The notes: generated by a model from the sequence alone, not told the origin. A stretch of DNA of 64,000 nt from an uncultured Oscillospiraceae bacterium (GCA_900542145.1 UQMF01000005.1:94655-158654), one strand, 5' to 3'. Positions 50,693-59,629 are shown, counted from the stretch's first letter. Made by a program: numbers and translations.

Positions 50693-51136
50693 ATGAAACT
50701 AGTAGAGATTTTCACGGACGGCGCTTGCAGTGGGAATCCCGGACCGGGAGGCTGGGGTGCGATACTCCGCTGCGATGGCAGGGAAAAGGAACTTTCCGGC
50801 GGCGAGGCGCATACAACAAACAACCGCATGGAGCTATCCGGAGTGATAAATGCGCTTTCCGCGCTGAAATACCCATGTAAGGTGCGGCTGACAACGGACA
50901 GCAAGTACGTCGTTGACGGGATCACCAAGGGCTGGGCGCAGGGCTGGAAGAAGCGCGGCTGGAAGAAATCCGATGGTAAACCTGCGCTGAATCCCGATCT
51001 ATGGGGACAGTTACTGGATCTGCTGGCGGTCCACGATGTGGAATTCTGCTGGATCAAGGGGCACGCAGGGCACGAGGAGAACGAGCGCTGCGACCGGCTC
51101 GCAGTGGCGCAGAGGGACGTGTATTCCGGGAGATAA
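50693..51136 (+). CDS. rnhA: Ribonuclease HI
   Basis: A 147-residue enzyme starting at the ATG after TCGGAGG, the usual length for RNase HI. The active-site carboxylates are all present: D9 in IFTDGACSGNPGPGGW, E47 in NNRMELSG, D69 in LTTDSKYV and D134 in ERCDRLA; the flexible-loop His lies in KGHAGHEEN. It degrades RNA in RNA-DNA hybrids. It has no promoter of its own that I can see between it and the operon terminator. Confidence 0.96.
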   Translation: MKLVEIFTDGACSGNPGPGGWGAILRCDGREKELSGGEAHTTNNRMELSGVINALSALKYPCKVRLTTDSKYVVDGITKGWAQGWKKRGWKKSDGKPALNPDLWGQLLDLLAVHDVEFCWIKGHAGHEENERCDRLAVAQRDVYSGR

Positions 51137-51144
51137 GTAATTAT

Positions 51145-51453
51145 GGGGCGTGTGATTTTCACACGCCTGAGCGCGTCGAAAAATCCCCGTTGGGGCTTTT
51201 TCGCCGAACAAATCCACTGGCTTGGCTTTTTGCCAAGCCTTACGCATTTTATCGAAGATAAAATGCAAGCCGCGCGCGTAAGGAATAAGGCGAAGCCGTT
51301 TCCAATACACTTGCTGGGATAGAAGTGTTTTTTGCACCCGGCAGGGTCGACGCAGTCACCCTTAACCCGTGGCAAAAAACGGATAATAAAAACTCGCTTC
51401 GCGAGCAAATTTGACTTTTTCGACATTCTGGGGCGTGTGATTTTCACACGCCT
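51145..51453. repeat. Repeat element flanked by identical hairpins, copy 1
   Basis: A 24-bp hairpin sequence (GGCGTGTGA/TCACACGCC) occurs identically at 51145-51168 and 51430-51453. Between them lies a 250-bp unit bounded by GTCGAAAAA (51175) and TTTTTCGAC (51416-51424). Inside are several hairpins: CTTGGC/GCCAAG (51221-51238), GCATTTTATC/GATAAAATGC (51243-51265) and CTCGC/GCGAG. The left end recurs at 63937-64000. This is MITE-like; no transposase is present. Confidence 0.75.
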
Positions 51454-51512
51454 TAGTTTTTGATATAGAAAAATAAATTTTGACAAAAACAGTGGAAATA
51501 ATACCCGAATTG

Positions 51513-51521
51513 TGCTATAAT
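51513..51521 (+). promoter_or_regulatory. Extended -10 promoter of the EAL gene
   Basis: TG-C-TATAAT with TATAAT at 51516-51521. The TTGACA at 51480 is too far upstream to pair with it at normal spacing. Confidence 0.6.
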
Positions 51522-51556
51522 ACAGATATGTAATTATAGGTTCAGGAGGTAAATAA

Positions 51557-53515
51557 ATGGGAGGACAGTGGCTGAATTTCTTTGATATCAGCTTTAGGGT
51601 ACAATCTCTGGCGCTGGCAGTAGTGATTCTGCTCATAATAGATTTCTTGAAGAACAAGAAGCTGCCCCTGCGTTCAACGGTGGTTTTCGGGTGCTTTCTT
51701 TTCGTGGGTGCGTTTAATCTTGTCGCGGATTTCGTGTCCTATTTCACTCTGCTGAATTACCAGGTAGTCCCCGGGTGGGTAAATCGCATAGTACATATTG
51801 CGTTCATCGGCAGTCTTGAACTGTTGACCGTGTGCCTGTTTCTGTATGTATTCTACCTGCACGGAGCGCAGAAGCGCCTTGTAAAATGGCAGGTGATCCT
51901 CGCAGTGACGCCGTTTGTGCTTGCCGCGGTGACTTCGGTGTTCGCGTCGATCGAGTACATCGTGGACGAGCACGGTGCGTATTCCACTGGGCTGATGGTG
52001 TATATACTCTATGGATCCATCGTCGTGTATGTGCTCGCGACATGCGTCCTGCTTTTCCGCAAGAACAACAACGTCAGCAAGGAGAGCAACGCGGATTACG
52101 CCCGGGCGCGCATTACTGTCGCCGTGGGACTTGGTATATGGATTGTTGTGGCGCTGATACAGTTCATCACGAAGTATGTGCTGATTTCTTCCATAGGAAA
52201 CAGTCTTATGCTGCTTTACATATATCTCAATTTTGAGAATCCAAAGCGATATGCAGACGACGAAACGGATACGCTCAACCGGCAGGCGTTTCACATCATG
52301 GTGCCGGAAATGCTGGCACGCAGGCGGACTTTCTGGCTTGTCAATTTCACGGTGGACGACAACGACCAGATCAGCAGGAGCATGGGATACGACGCGATGA
52401 AGGTGATACTCCGTACGGCGGCGGACAGGCTCAGGACGGTCGTGCCGAGGTCGGGATTTTTCCATTCCCGGAGCAATACGCTGTCGGTGTTCGTTTCCGA
52501 CAGGGATCAGCTGGACGCGCTGCTGAAGCGCGCCGGCACTGCGGATTTCCAGGTGCCATGGAACAACGGAACGTTCAAGCCGCAGTATCACATTACCATA
52601 ATGGAATGCCCGAAATACGGCGGTACTTCTGACGAGATATACGACACCATGGGCTATGTTATGGAGCATCATCGTCATCACGAAAAAGGTCATGTGCTGT
52701 GGGTGGACGAAGAAACCATAAGGAACAGGGATTATTCCAAGCAGGTGCTGGCGGTGCTGACGAAAGCGGTGCAGGAGAAGGCGTTTGACGTTGTGTATCA
52801 GCCGATATGGTCCACACAGGAGAATCGTTTTGCGTCCGCAGAGGCGCTTGTGCGATTACAGGACTGCGGCGATCTGGGATTCATTTCTCCGGAGATTTTT
52901 ATTCCAATGGCTGAACAGCATGGAATGATCGGCGAAATTGGCAGCATAGTGTTTGAGAAGGTGTGCAGTTTCGCTTCGGAAAACCGGCTCTGGGAGAAGG
53001 GCGTGAATTATATCGAGGTCAACCTGTCCGGAATGCAGAGCGTTGACCCGGCGCTTCCGGCGCAGCTTATGTCGGTCATGCACAAATATGGAATACAGCC
53101 GAAATTCATCAATCTTGAGATAACCGAAACTGCATCCATTGACGGCGGTGAAATGCTGGATGTAAATATGAAGCGTCTGCGCAGCCTTGGCTGCCATTTC
53201 TCCATGGACGATTTCGGCACGGGTTATTCCAACCTAGCAAAAATGGCGAAGGTGCACTTCGAGCTTGTCAAGCTGGACAAGAGCCTGATATGGCCGGCGT
53301 TCGGCGAGAATCCCGGGGAGCCAATGGTGATTCTCAACAGCTGTATCGCCATGATACTCCAACTGGGGGCCCACATCGTTGCCGAGGGCGTGGAAACCCA
53401 GGAGCAGGCGGATTTCCTTACGGAGCAAGGCGTAAATTACCTCCAGGGTTACTATTACAGTAAACCAATATCCGGGGATACGTTCCTTGAGAAGCTGTCA
53501 GCGGCTGTTAAGTAA
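51557..53515 (+). CDS. Membrane c-di-GMP phosphodiesterase (degenerate GGDEF + EAL)
   Basis: A 652-residue protein, ATG after CAGGAGG. Residues 1-225 hold about seven transmembrane helices, likely a sensory membrane domain. Residues 230-390 are a GGDEF-like domain (DTLNRQAFHIMVPEML start) without the GGDEF signature, so it is probably inactive or regulatory. Residues 400-650 are an EAL domain with intact motifs: EAL at 429-431, NLEITETASIDG, DDFGTGYSN at about 551, KLDKSLI and EGVETQEQADFL. It should hydrolyse c-di-GMP. It lies just upstream of the GH130 gene but with a separate promoter. Confidence 0.9.
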   Translation: MGGQWLNFFDISFRVQSLALAVVILLIIDFLKNKKLPLRSTVVFGCFLFVGAFNLVADFVSYFTLLNYQVVPGWVNRIVHIAFIGSLELLTVCLFLYVFYLHGAQKRLVKWQVILAVTPFVLAAVTSVFASIEYIVDEHGAYSTGLMVYILYGSIVVYVLATCVLLFRKNNNVSKESNADYARARITVAVGLGIWIVVALIQFITKYVLISSIGNSLMLLYIYLNFENPKRYADDETDTLNRQAFHIMVPEMLARRRTFWLVNFTVDDNDQISRSMGYDAMKVILRTAADRLRTVVPRSGFFHSRSNTLSVFVSDRDQLDALLKRAGTADFQVPWNNGTFKPQYHITIMECPKYGGTSDEIYDTMGYVMEHHRHHEKGHVLWVDEETIRNRDYSKQVLAVLTKAVQEKAFDVVYQPIWSTQENRFASAEALVRLQDCGDLGFISPEIFIPMAEQHGMIGEIGSIVFEKVCSFASENRLWEKGVNYIEVNLSGMQSVDPALPAQLMSVMHKYGIQPKFINLEITETASIDGGEMLDVNMKRLRSLGCHFSMDDFGTGYSNLAKMAKVHFELVKLDKSLIWPAFGENPGEPMVILNSCIAMILQLGAHIVAEGVETQEQADFLTEQGVNYLQGYYYSKPISGDTFLEKLSAAVK

Positions 53516-53579
53516 TAATCGATTTAAATTTAAGTAAATATGCACATGATAATTGTTTGATATTTAGTCAAAAACACTA

Positions 53580-53608
53580 TTGAAATCTTGACGATTATTT
53601 GCTATACT
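53580..53608 (+). promoter_or_regulatory. Promoter of the GH130 gene
   Basis: TTGAAA (53580-53585), 17 bases, TATACT (53603-53608). The leader ends in AGAGAGG before the ATG. Confidence 0.65.
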
Positions 53609-53666
53609 AGTACTTAATGAAGGCGGTAATTCCGCGCAGTAAATAAAATAACAGAGAGGTAACATC

Positions 53667-54674
53667 ATGAGCTTAGAAATCATCGGCCAGAGCATTCCCA
53701 ACATGCCGTGGCAGGACAGACCCGAGGGCTGCAAGGACGTAGTCTGGCGCTACAACGCTAACCCGATCATTCCCCGCGACCTGCTCCCCACAAGCAACTC
53801 CATTTTCAACTCCGCAGTTGTTCCCTTTGAGAGCGACAAGGGTCACTTCGCAGGCGTATTCCGTGTAGACGACAAGGAGAGAAACATGGCTATCCACGCT
53901 GGTTTCTCCGAGGACGGCATTCACTGGAACATCAACCCTGAGAAGGTTGAGTGGATCAACGACGATCCCGATACCGCTGAGGCTAATCCCTGGCAGTACG
54001 GCTATGATCCTCGCTGCGTATGGATTGAGGACCGTTTCTGGATCACCTGGTGCAACGCATACGGCTGGAAGCCTACCATCGGCGTTGGCTGGACCAAGGA
54101 CTTCAAGGAATTCCACCAGATGGAGAACGCATACCTGCCCTTCAACAGAAACGGCGTTCTGTTCCCGAGAAAGATCAACGGCGAGTATGTAATGTTCTCC
54201 CGTCCTTCCGACTCCGGTCACACTCCTTTCGGCGACATGTACCTGTCCCACTCCAAGGATATGACTTACTGGGGCAAGCACAGACACGTTATGGCTCCTG
54301 ACAGAGGCTGGGAGTCCAAGAAGATCGGCGCAGGTCCTATCCCGATCGAAACAAGCGAAGGCTGGCTGGTATTCTACCACGGCGTTCTCGAGAGCTGCAA
54401 CGGCTTCGTTTACAGCTTCGGCGCCTGCATTCTCGACAAGGATCAGCCCTGGAAGGTTAAGTATCGCTGCCGCGAGTACCTCATCAATCCGCGCGAGATC
54501 TACGAAACTGTTGGCGATGTACAGAACGTTACATTCCCCTGCGCAGCACTCTGCGACAAGGACACCGGCAGAATCGCTATCTACTACGGCTGCGCTGATA
54601 CCTGCGTAAGCATGGCATTCTGCTACGCTGAGGAAGTTGTTGAGTATATCAAGGCTCACTCCAACAAGTATTGA
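53667..54674 (+). CDS. GH130 beta-1,4-mannooligosaccharide phosphorylase
   Basis: A 335-residue cytoplasmic protein of the GH130 family, reading NANPIIPRDLLP, then NSAVVPFESDKGHFAGVFRV and GYDPRCVWIEDRFWITWCNA. The last segment contains the presumed catalytic Asp114. The length and motifs resemble the R. albus mannooligosaccharide phosphorylase RaMP2, which releases mannose 1-phosphate from beta-1,4-mannooligosaccharides. The longer mannosylglucose phosphorylases (about 390) are less likely. The codons are strongly biased, like the secreted proteins at 31.9-36.3 kb, implying high expression. A cytoplasmic phosphorylase needs imported mannan oligosaccharides; the importer could be the operon at 36.8-50.6 kb, but that is speculation. 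Confidence 0.9.
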   Translation: MSLEIIGQSIPNMPWQDRPEGCKDVVWRYNANPIIPRDLLPTSNSIFNSAVVPFESDKGHFAGVFRVDDKERNMAIHAGFSEDGIHWNINPEKVEWINDDPDTAEANPWQYGYDPRCVWIEDRFWITWCNAYGWKPTIGVGWTKDFKEFHQMENAYLPFNRNGVLFPRKINGEYVMFSRPSDSGHTPFGDMYLSHSKDMTYWGKHRHVMAPDRGWESKKIGAGPIPIETSEGWLVFYHGVLESCNGFVYSFGACILDKDQPWKVKYRCREYLINPREIYETVGDVQNVTFPCAALCDKDTGRIAIYYGCADTCVSMAFCYAEEVVEYIKAHSNKY

Positions 54675-54718
54675 TCGCTTAACGGCACATCATTCTAAAT
54701 ATCGGGCATATATGCAAG

Positions 54719-54750
54719 TACCGCTCCTGTTACAGGGGCGGTATTTTGCT
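54719..54750 (+). terminator. Terminator of the GH130 gene
   Basis: ACCGCTCCTG/CAGGGGCGGT stem with one G-T pair and a TTA loop, followed by ATTTTG. Confidence 0.7.
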
Positions 54751-54772
54751 GTGTTCTGCTTGAACAAAACAA

Positions 54773-54796
54773 ACGCCGCTCCAAAAGGAACGGCGC
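54773..54796 (-). terminator. Terminator of the GGDEF gene
   Basis: On the minus strand GCGCCGTTCC/GGAGCGGCG with a TTTT loop, followed by TTTGTTTTG. Confidence 0.6.
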
Positions 54797-54848
54797 AAAT
54801 TGTATACTGATAGTAATATTCCGGCAAGATAATACGGAATTCGACATT

Positions 54849-56765
54849 TCACACCGTATTTCTTGGGTGTCGCTTGTGCTTTGCCTTGTCGGAGTACATC
54901 AGGCGGTCGGCAAGCTCGATAAGCTCGTCGATGGAATCAACTCTGTCAAGGGTAGCGGAGTAAACCCCGAGCCCCACATGGACTTTATAGGGCTTACCGG
55001 AAGTGGAATTCAAATGATCAAGGATTTCCACAAAATTACGGTGATATTCCTCGGCCTGTTTTGCGGCGTTTCCGCAGCAGACCTTTGCGGCAACGAACTC
55101 ATCGCCGCCGAACCGGGAGCAGATCACGCCGCCGGATATTTCTGCAGCCCCGGTGAGTGCGCTGGCGGTAATGCAGAGTGCGTCGTCGCCGGCGGAATGA
55201 CCGAAATTGTCGTTGATGTACTTCATGTCGTTGAGGTCGATGGAAATAATGAACACATCGCGTTTCTGACCGTCAAGGGCGGCGTAGCTTTCCCGGAATC
55301 CCTTATAGAACCCGTAGCGGTTATATATCTTTGTCAGCTGATCGTGTGTGAACATGAATTCAAGCCGCTGGTTCAGGCTGCTGAGGTGCTCATGGATACG
55401 CATTGTTTCAAGGCAGCGGTCAAGGCTTGTGGTGAAGGTGTACAAGCGCTCGTTGTGGTGTTCGTCGTTGACGTAGTGGGTGACGATATAGCCCTGCACC
55501 GAATCCTGGAAGTGCAGTGGGATCACCAGCAGCGTGTTGTATTCGCTGAACGAGTTCTCAAGCAGTGGGATAAGACGCGCTGCCGGAAACACAGTTTTTT
55601 CGGATTTTCTGCCATCGTTGAATGTGCAGGCGAACACATGCATTGTGTTGAATCCGCTGAATTTTTCCGGTTTGCTTTCGCTGTCAGAGAAGCAGCGGCA
55701 GAATTCGTCCGTCAGGCAGATAACGGAGTTCATGAAGCCGAACTCCCGCACAACACGGTGGACATTTGCAGGAGAGGGGTCGGCTGCGATGAGATTTTCC
55801 ATGTTGTTGATGTGCTCTTCATAATTGAGGGTATAGGAGTAGTTGCGAACAAAGTCCGCCAGCATTCGGTTGGAGTTCACCAGATCGGGACTTCCGCAGT
55901 TGCAGCTTTCGCTGAACACCGGATTGTAATCAAGGTCGATGCGGTATGGTTCGGACGCCTCTCCGGACAATATTTTCCTGGTGAGATCAAGTACGGTTTC
56001 CGCCAGTCCCTCGTTGTCGCGCACGGCGGTGGTGAGCCTTGGCTTGTGGAACTTTTCTATCTGGATCCCGTCGAATCCGGTGACGAGTACATCGTCCGGG
56101 ACGTTAATCCCATGTTCGTTTAGTTTCAGGCATACCGTCATCGCCATGGTATCGTTGCAGCAGATGAACACTTCGGGCAGAGGTTCGCCGCTTTCGAAGA
56201 ACTTGTCCATTGCCTCCATTGTAGGACCTTCCCAGAAGTCGCCGTATAATATATTGTTTTCCCCGAGTTCAAGGCCGTGTTCCTGCATTATCCTGCGGCA
56301 GGTATCCACTCGCAAATCAGAAAAGTAGTTGCCAACGGTTCCGGCGACCAGTTTCACGCGCTTGCAGCTGTGCCATGAAAGAACGTGCTCAACCAATGCT
56401 CCGAACGCTCCGATGTAGTCAAAGGATACACAGTAAGCGCCGGTAAGAGGGATATCCACGGAAATGATCGGAACACCGTGACTAAGGCAGTTCGCAGCGA
56501 GCGCCTCGGCGTGTTCCAGGGAGTGCAGCGATACGGGGACGATAATCATCACGTCTATAATATCGTAGTTGATAAGTTTAAATACAGACAGACCGCCGGT
56601 ATCATTCGGGGAATTCGCTTGGATTTCCTCAAAGCACTGGAATACCAGCATTTTGTATTCGCTGCTGTTGTAAAGCAATTTTGCGAGATTGTCTATCAGC
56701 GGCTTGGACGGTTCCTTGTTGATTGTGGCGCAGATAACGCCTATGACTTTTACACCGTTCAGCAT
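54849..56765 (-). CDS. Cytosolic sugar-binding-domain/GGDEF diguanylate cyclase
   Basis: A 638-residue protein, ATG behind AGGGGGGTG. Residues 5-290 are a LacI/GalR-type periplasmic-binding fold (VKVIGVICATINKEPSKPLI, DVLVTGFDGIQIEKFHKPRL, TTAVRDNEGLAET) but without the usual helix-turn-helix and without a signal peptide or membrane helix. A middle region (about 300-460) is GAF-like. Residues 470-635 are a GGDEF domain with an intact RFGGDEF (GGDEF at 553-557), DQLTKIYNRYGF and NDNFGHSAGDD. It should make c-di-GMP in the cytoplasm, controlled by a small ligand, plausibly a sugar. It is convergent with the GH130 gene. Confidence 0.9.
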   Translation of the reverse strand: MLNGVKVIGVICATINKEPSKPLIDNLAKLLYNSSEYKMLVFQCFEEIQANSPNDTGGLSVFKLINYDIIDVMIIVPVSLHSLEHAEALAANCLSHGVPIISVDIPLTGAYCVSFDYIGAFGALVEHVLSWHSCKRVKLVAGTVGNYFSDLRVDTCRRIMQEHGLELGENNILYGDFWEGPTMEAMDKFFESGEPLPEVFICCNDTMAMTVCLKLNEHGINVPDDVLVTGFDGIQIEKFHKPRLTTAVRDNEGLAETVLDLTRKILSGEASEPYRIDLDYNPVFSESCNCGSPDLVNSNRMLADFVRNYSYTLNYEEHINNMENLIAADPSPANVHRVVREFGFMNSVICLTDEFCRCFSDSESKPEKFSGFNTMHVFACTFNDGRKSEKTVFPAARLIPLLENSFSEYNTLLVIPLHFQDSVQGYIVTHYVNDEHHNERLYTFTTSLDRCLETMRIHEHLSSLNQRLEFMFTHDQLTKIYNRYGFYKGFRESYAALDGQKRDVFIISIDLNDMKYINDNFGHSAGDDALCITASALTGAAEISGGVICSRFGGDEFVAAKVCCGNAAKQAEEYHRNFVEILDHLNSTSGKPYKVHVGLGVYSATLDRVDSIDELIELADRLMYSDKAKHKRHPRNTV

Positions 56766-56943
56766 GGCAGCACCCCCCTGTAATCGTTTTTATAAAGTGA
56801 AAGACTTTCGATAGCATTCATATTCTTTTAATGGAACCCATCAAAACCTCGATTGGGTGAAAATTGTGTTTAGCACACTGACTGCTTCGCTGGACTTCCC
56901 GCATTCGGCGCACTCTTTCATTTTTCACTTTTCGAACCGGTTT
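56766..56943. other. Intergenic region upstream of the GGDEF gene
   Basis: About 180 bases with no supported gene. A TATAAA sequence on the minus strand close to the start could be a weak -10 box but no paired -35 is convincing. Confidence 0.5.
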
Positions 56944-57010
56944 TAGGGCAACGCCGCATAAAGAGTGTGCGTGTAAAATTCAATAAATGTTTTTTGTATG
57001 GCGCTGCCTT
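56944..57010. repeat. Interspersed palindromic repeat, copy 2
   Basis: A 67-bp segment with ends AGGGCAACGCCGCA and GGCGCTGCCTT, related to the 56-bp repeat at 8324-8379. The inner GCGTGTAAAATTCAATAAAT matches the reverse complement of copy 1 with few changes. Confidence 0.7.
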
Positions 57011-57111
57011 GGATGATTCCTACAATATATATTATTTTAACATATTCTGATTAAGAAATCAAGGGATAATTGCTAAATTGCAGGTAAAACTAACAAATTG
57101 GCACAGAATGA

Positions 57112-57144
57112 TAAAAAAATCCCGGAGATAACCATATCTCCGGG
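57112..57144 (-). terminator. Terminator of the M23 hydrolase gene
   Basis: On the minus strand CCCGGAGAT/ATCTCCGGG with a short loop, followed by ATTTTTTTATC. Confidence 0.88.
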
Positions 57145-57150
57145 AAGCTG

Positions 57151-58491
57151 TCATACATATTCGTATGCGTAGCTGAACGGATTTACCGCAGTTCCGTCCA
57201 CGCGGGTTTCAAAGTGGAGGTGATTTCCAGTGGACCAGCCGGTGGTGCCGACATATCCTATCACGTCGCCCTTGTTCACGGTCTGACCAACCGACACGGT
57301 GACAGCGCTGCAGTGTGCGTAAACAGTGGAAAGTCCGCCGCCGTGGTCGATGATGATGTAGTTGCCGAATCCCCCGTGCCAGCCGCCGTCGCCGTAGGCT
57401 GTGATGACTGTGCCGCTCTGGGCTGCGTAGATGTTCTTTCCGCCTATTCCGGCGTTGCCGACATCAATGCCGTAGTGGTTTCCGCCGCGCCATGCGTCAT
57501 ATCCGAAGTAGGTGGTTATGTACTGGAGATTGCTGTCCAGCGGCCATCTGAATCCGTCAGAACTGTATACCGGCGCGCCGCTGTTTTCCGCCTGCTTCTT
57601 GCGGATAAGCTCCTTTATTGCGGCGTTTATCGCTTCAACGTCCTCGTTGGAGGCACTGATCTCGCTGTTTATCTGGCTGATCTGGTTCTTAAGTTCCTGG
57701 TTGTCGCTGCTCAGGTTGTAGAGGTCCGTAGTACGCTCGTTGGCTATCTGCTGTACTTCTGACTTCTTGTCCTCCAGGTCCTCAAGCTCGGATTCCAGCG
57801 CGGTTTTCTTGTCCAGCAGATCCGCCTTGTCGGCGTTCAGCTGTGCGATATCCTGCTCCAGTCCGGTGATAAGATCCTCCTGGTGGTGGATATCGTCAAG
57901 CAGCCCGTTCATGAAATCCATGTTCTGCTCGCTGATGTTCTGCACCACGTCAACGTATGTGAAGAAGTTGTACCAGTCGTCGGAGCCTTCCAGGATAGGC
58001 AGGGTTTCCGCAGTGTTGTTCATATAGAGCGCCCGGATGAGCTTTGCGAATTTCTTGAGGTTCTCCTTGTTCTGCGCTTCGAGTTCCTCGATCTCCGTCT
58101 GCTTGTTCTCGATTTCTGTCTGCTTGTTTTCGATCTCCTGCTCAATGAGATAGATCTCGTTTTCCTTTTCGCCGATCTTCTGCTGCTGGGTCGTGATAAG
58201 CTGACCGTAGGTGGTTATCTCGTCGTTTATTCCCTCGATCTGCTCCTGGAGAAGTCCCATCTGGGCGTTGTTCTCGTCAACGTTGCCGCTGAGGGAGTCA
58301 ATCTTCTGCTCCCGGGCTTCGTTGTCTTTCTTTATCTGTTCTGCTTTCTGTTCAAGCTGGGCGATCTCCTGGTCGTAATCCGTCGTATCCGCGAACGCTC
58401 CGCCGCCGATCACCGGGGCAGCCGCCGTGCATACTGCCGCGAACACTGCACACGCCCTGCGCGCTATTCCTTTCATGTTGATATTCCCCAT
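57151..58491 (-). CDS. Secreted coiled-coil M23 peptidoglycan hydrolase
   Basis: A 446-residue protein starting at ATG 58491 after GAGGGG. It has a signal peptide (about 1-34, ending AFA) and a long coiled coil (about 40-310) with heptads and a tandem EIENKQT repeat. The C-terminal LytM/M23 domain has zinc ligands H339 and D343 in NHYGIDVG and the HLHFE motif at 424-428, with GHY-like TVYAHC between. The architecture is that of PcsB/EnvC-type hydrolases activated by FtsEX in cell division. No FtsEX pair is adjacent. It has its own promoter and terminator. Confidence 0.92.
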   Translation of the reverse strand: MGNINMKGIARRACAVFAAVCTAAAPVIGGGAFADTTDYDQEIAQLEQKAEQIKKDNEAREQKIDSLSGNVDENNAQMGLLQEQIEGINDEITTYGQLITTQQQKIGEKENEIYLIEQEIENKQTEIENKQTEIEELEAQNKENLKKFAKLIRALYMNNTAETLPILEGSDDWYNFFTYVDVVQNISEQNMDFMNGLLDDIHHQEDLITGLEQDIAQLNADKADLLDKKTALESELEDLEDKKSEVQQIANERTTDLYNLSSDNQELKNQISQINSEISASNEDVEAINAAIKELIRKKQAENSGAPVYSSDGFRWPLDSNLQYITTYFGYDAWRGGNHYGIDVGNAGIGGKNIYAAQSGTVITAYGDGGWHGGFGNYIIIDHGGGLSTVYAHCSAVTVSVGQTVNKGDVIGYVGTTGWSTGNHLHFETRVDGTAVNPFSYAYEYV

Positions 58492-58555
58492 AATATCCCC
58501 TCTGAATTCCAGTTAAATTTCATTGGTTCGCCGATATACGGCATTGTACGCTTTT

Positions 58556-58585
58556 ATTATACATCACTATGGTGTAAATTGTCAA
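58556..58585 (-). promoter_or_regulatory. Promoter of the M23 hydrolase gene
   Basis: On the minus strand TTGACA (58580-58585), 18 bases, TATAAT (58556-58561). Confidence 0.8.
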
Positions 58586-58613
58586 GCACCTTATCCTGTT
58601 AATTGCTCATGTT

Positions 58614-59543
58614 TTAGTCCAGTACCGGCGCGTCCGCGTCCGGGTGGAACATATCCTCGTACCAGCGGTCGGTCTGGGAGCCGATAACGGGCCTGTATAC
58701 GCTGCCGGTGGTGGCTCCGTTCCTGGCGGAGGTGCTGGTCAGCACCAGGATACTGTCGTGGTATATCCCGAAGGTGTACGGCAGCGGAGTTCCGGTTGTG
58801 CTCACCGTGATGTAGCGCTGCCCCATGAGTCTGCCAAGTTCGCTGTCCGAAGTGGGATATGTTGCGCTGCGTATTGTCCTGTCAAGCTTGTACAGTACTG
58901 CGGCGGCAGGCCGGGCTATCATGTTGGTGCACCTGGCTTCCATCTCCTCGCCGGTTTTCTCAAGGCGGACATGCAGCATCTCTCCCCGGAGGGAGTGCAG
59001 GTCCTCGAAGTAGTATTCCGGCGCCCCCTTGATTGCCGAGCGCTTGCCGAGAATCTTCCCGGAGGATGTTATCCGCGGCGCTGAGGAGTACTTGAAAGCT
59101 CCGCTGGCGTAGGTCTTGAGAATCCCCTTAACGGTGACTTTTCCGCCGGTCTGGAGGCAGCCGTAGTTACGCAGCTTTCCGCCCTTATTCACGACGATAC
59201 CGCCCGACGTTGCGATTATTCCGGCTTTGCCGATGATGAGGGAGCCGCCGTCCTGCACGACTACCTTGCTCCCGGAGTGTACTATGAGTACGCCGTTGAC
59301 TGTGAAATTCTTCTTTATTCTGAGCACAGCGCCGTCAGTCACGACCATGAGCGTATTTTCGCGGATATCCGTGCTCCAGGGAATGGAGGTATCTGCGGTC
59401 ACAAAATTCGCGTATTCCGGGCTGATGGCGGAGGTCGTATCCCAGTCGCGGCAGGGAAGTACATTGTCATCAGCGGCGTAAACCGGGATGCACAGCAGCG
59501 TCCCGAGAGTCAGCGCTATCAGCAGTGATATAAGTTTCTTCAT
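58614..59543 (-). CDS. Secreted protein of unknown function
   Basis: The start is the ATG reading MKKLISLLIALTLGTLLCIP, giving 309 residues with a signal peptide cleaved near VYA-A. The middle part (about 75-160) has short strand-and-turn repeats (VLIVHSGSKVVVQDGGSLII, GKAGIIATSGGIVVNKGGKL) that suggest a small beta-helix. The last 150 residues are mixed and end in a tail without an anchor. I do not recognise the family. The ribosome site lies in a hairpin arm (59551-59578). Confidence 0.75.
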   Translation of the reverse strand: MKKLISLLIALTLGTLLCIPVYAADDNVLPCRDWDTTSAISPEYANFVTADTSIPWSTDIRENTLMVVTDGAVLRIKKNFTVNGVLIVHSGSKVVVQDGGSLIIGKAGIIATSGGIVVNKGGKLRNYGCLQTGGKVTVKGILKTYASGAFKYSSAPRITSSGKILGKRSAIKGAPEYYFEDLHSLRGEMLHVRLEKTGEEMEARCTNMIARPAAAVLYKLDRTIRSATYPTSDSELGRLMGQRYITVSTTGTPLPYTFGIYHDSILVLTSTSARNGATTGSVYRPVIGSQTDRWYEDMFHPDADAPVLD

Positions 59544-59550
59544 AAAAATA

Positions 59551-59578
59551 CCGCCTTTCCAGCTGGTGAAAGGCGGTG
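59551..59578 (-). promoter_or_regulatory. Hairpin overlapping the ribosome site of the secreted-protein gene
   Basis: On the minus strand CCGCCTTTC and GAAAGGCGG-type arms (nine pairs) with the ribosome site in the second arm, followed by TATTTTTATG. It could be the queH terminator, a translational switch, or both. Confidence 0.6.
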
Positions 59579-59629
59579 GATATTCCGCCCCTCTACCTAT
59601 AAAACTGGAAATGGGGCGCAAAAGTTGCA

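Noticed and set aside
51011..51337. 108-codon minus-strand frame across the repeat element
   Set aside because: Its C-terminal part is the translated repeat, similar to a frame in the copy at 63937-64000; it lies over rnhA and has no ribosome site.
51475..51521. TTGACA at 51480 as -35 box of the EAL gene
   Set aside because: It is 30 bases from TATAAT; an extended -10 element explains the promoter better.
57800..58330. Tandem repeat in DNA
   Set aside because: It is the coding repeat EIENKQT of the coiled-coil region of the M23 protein, not a separate element.
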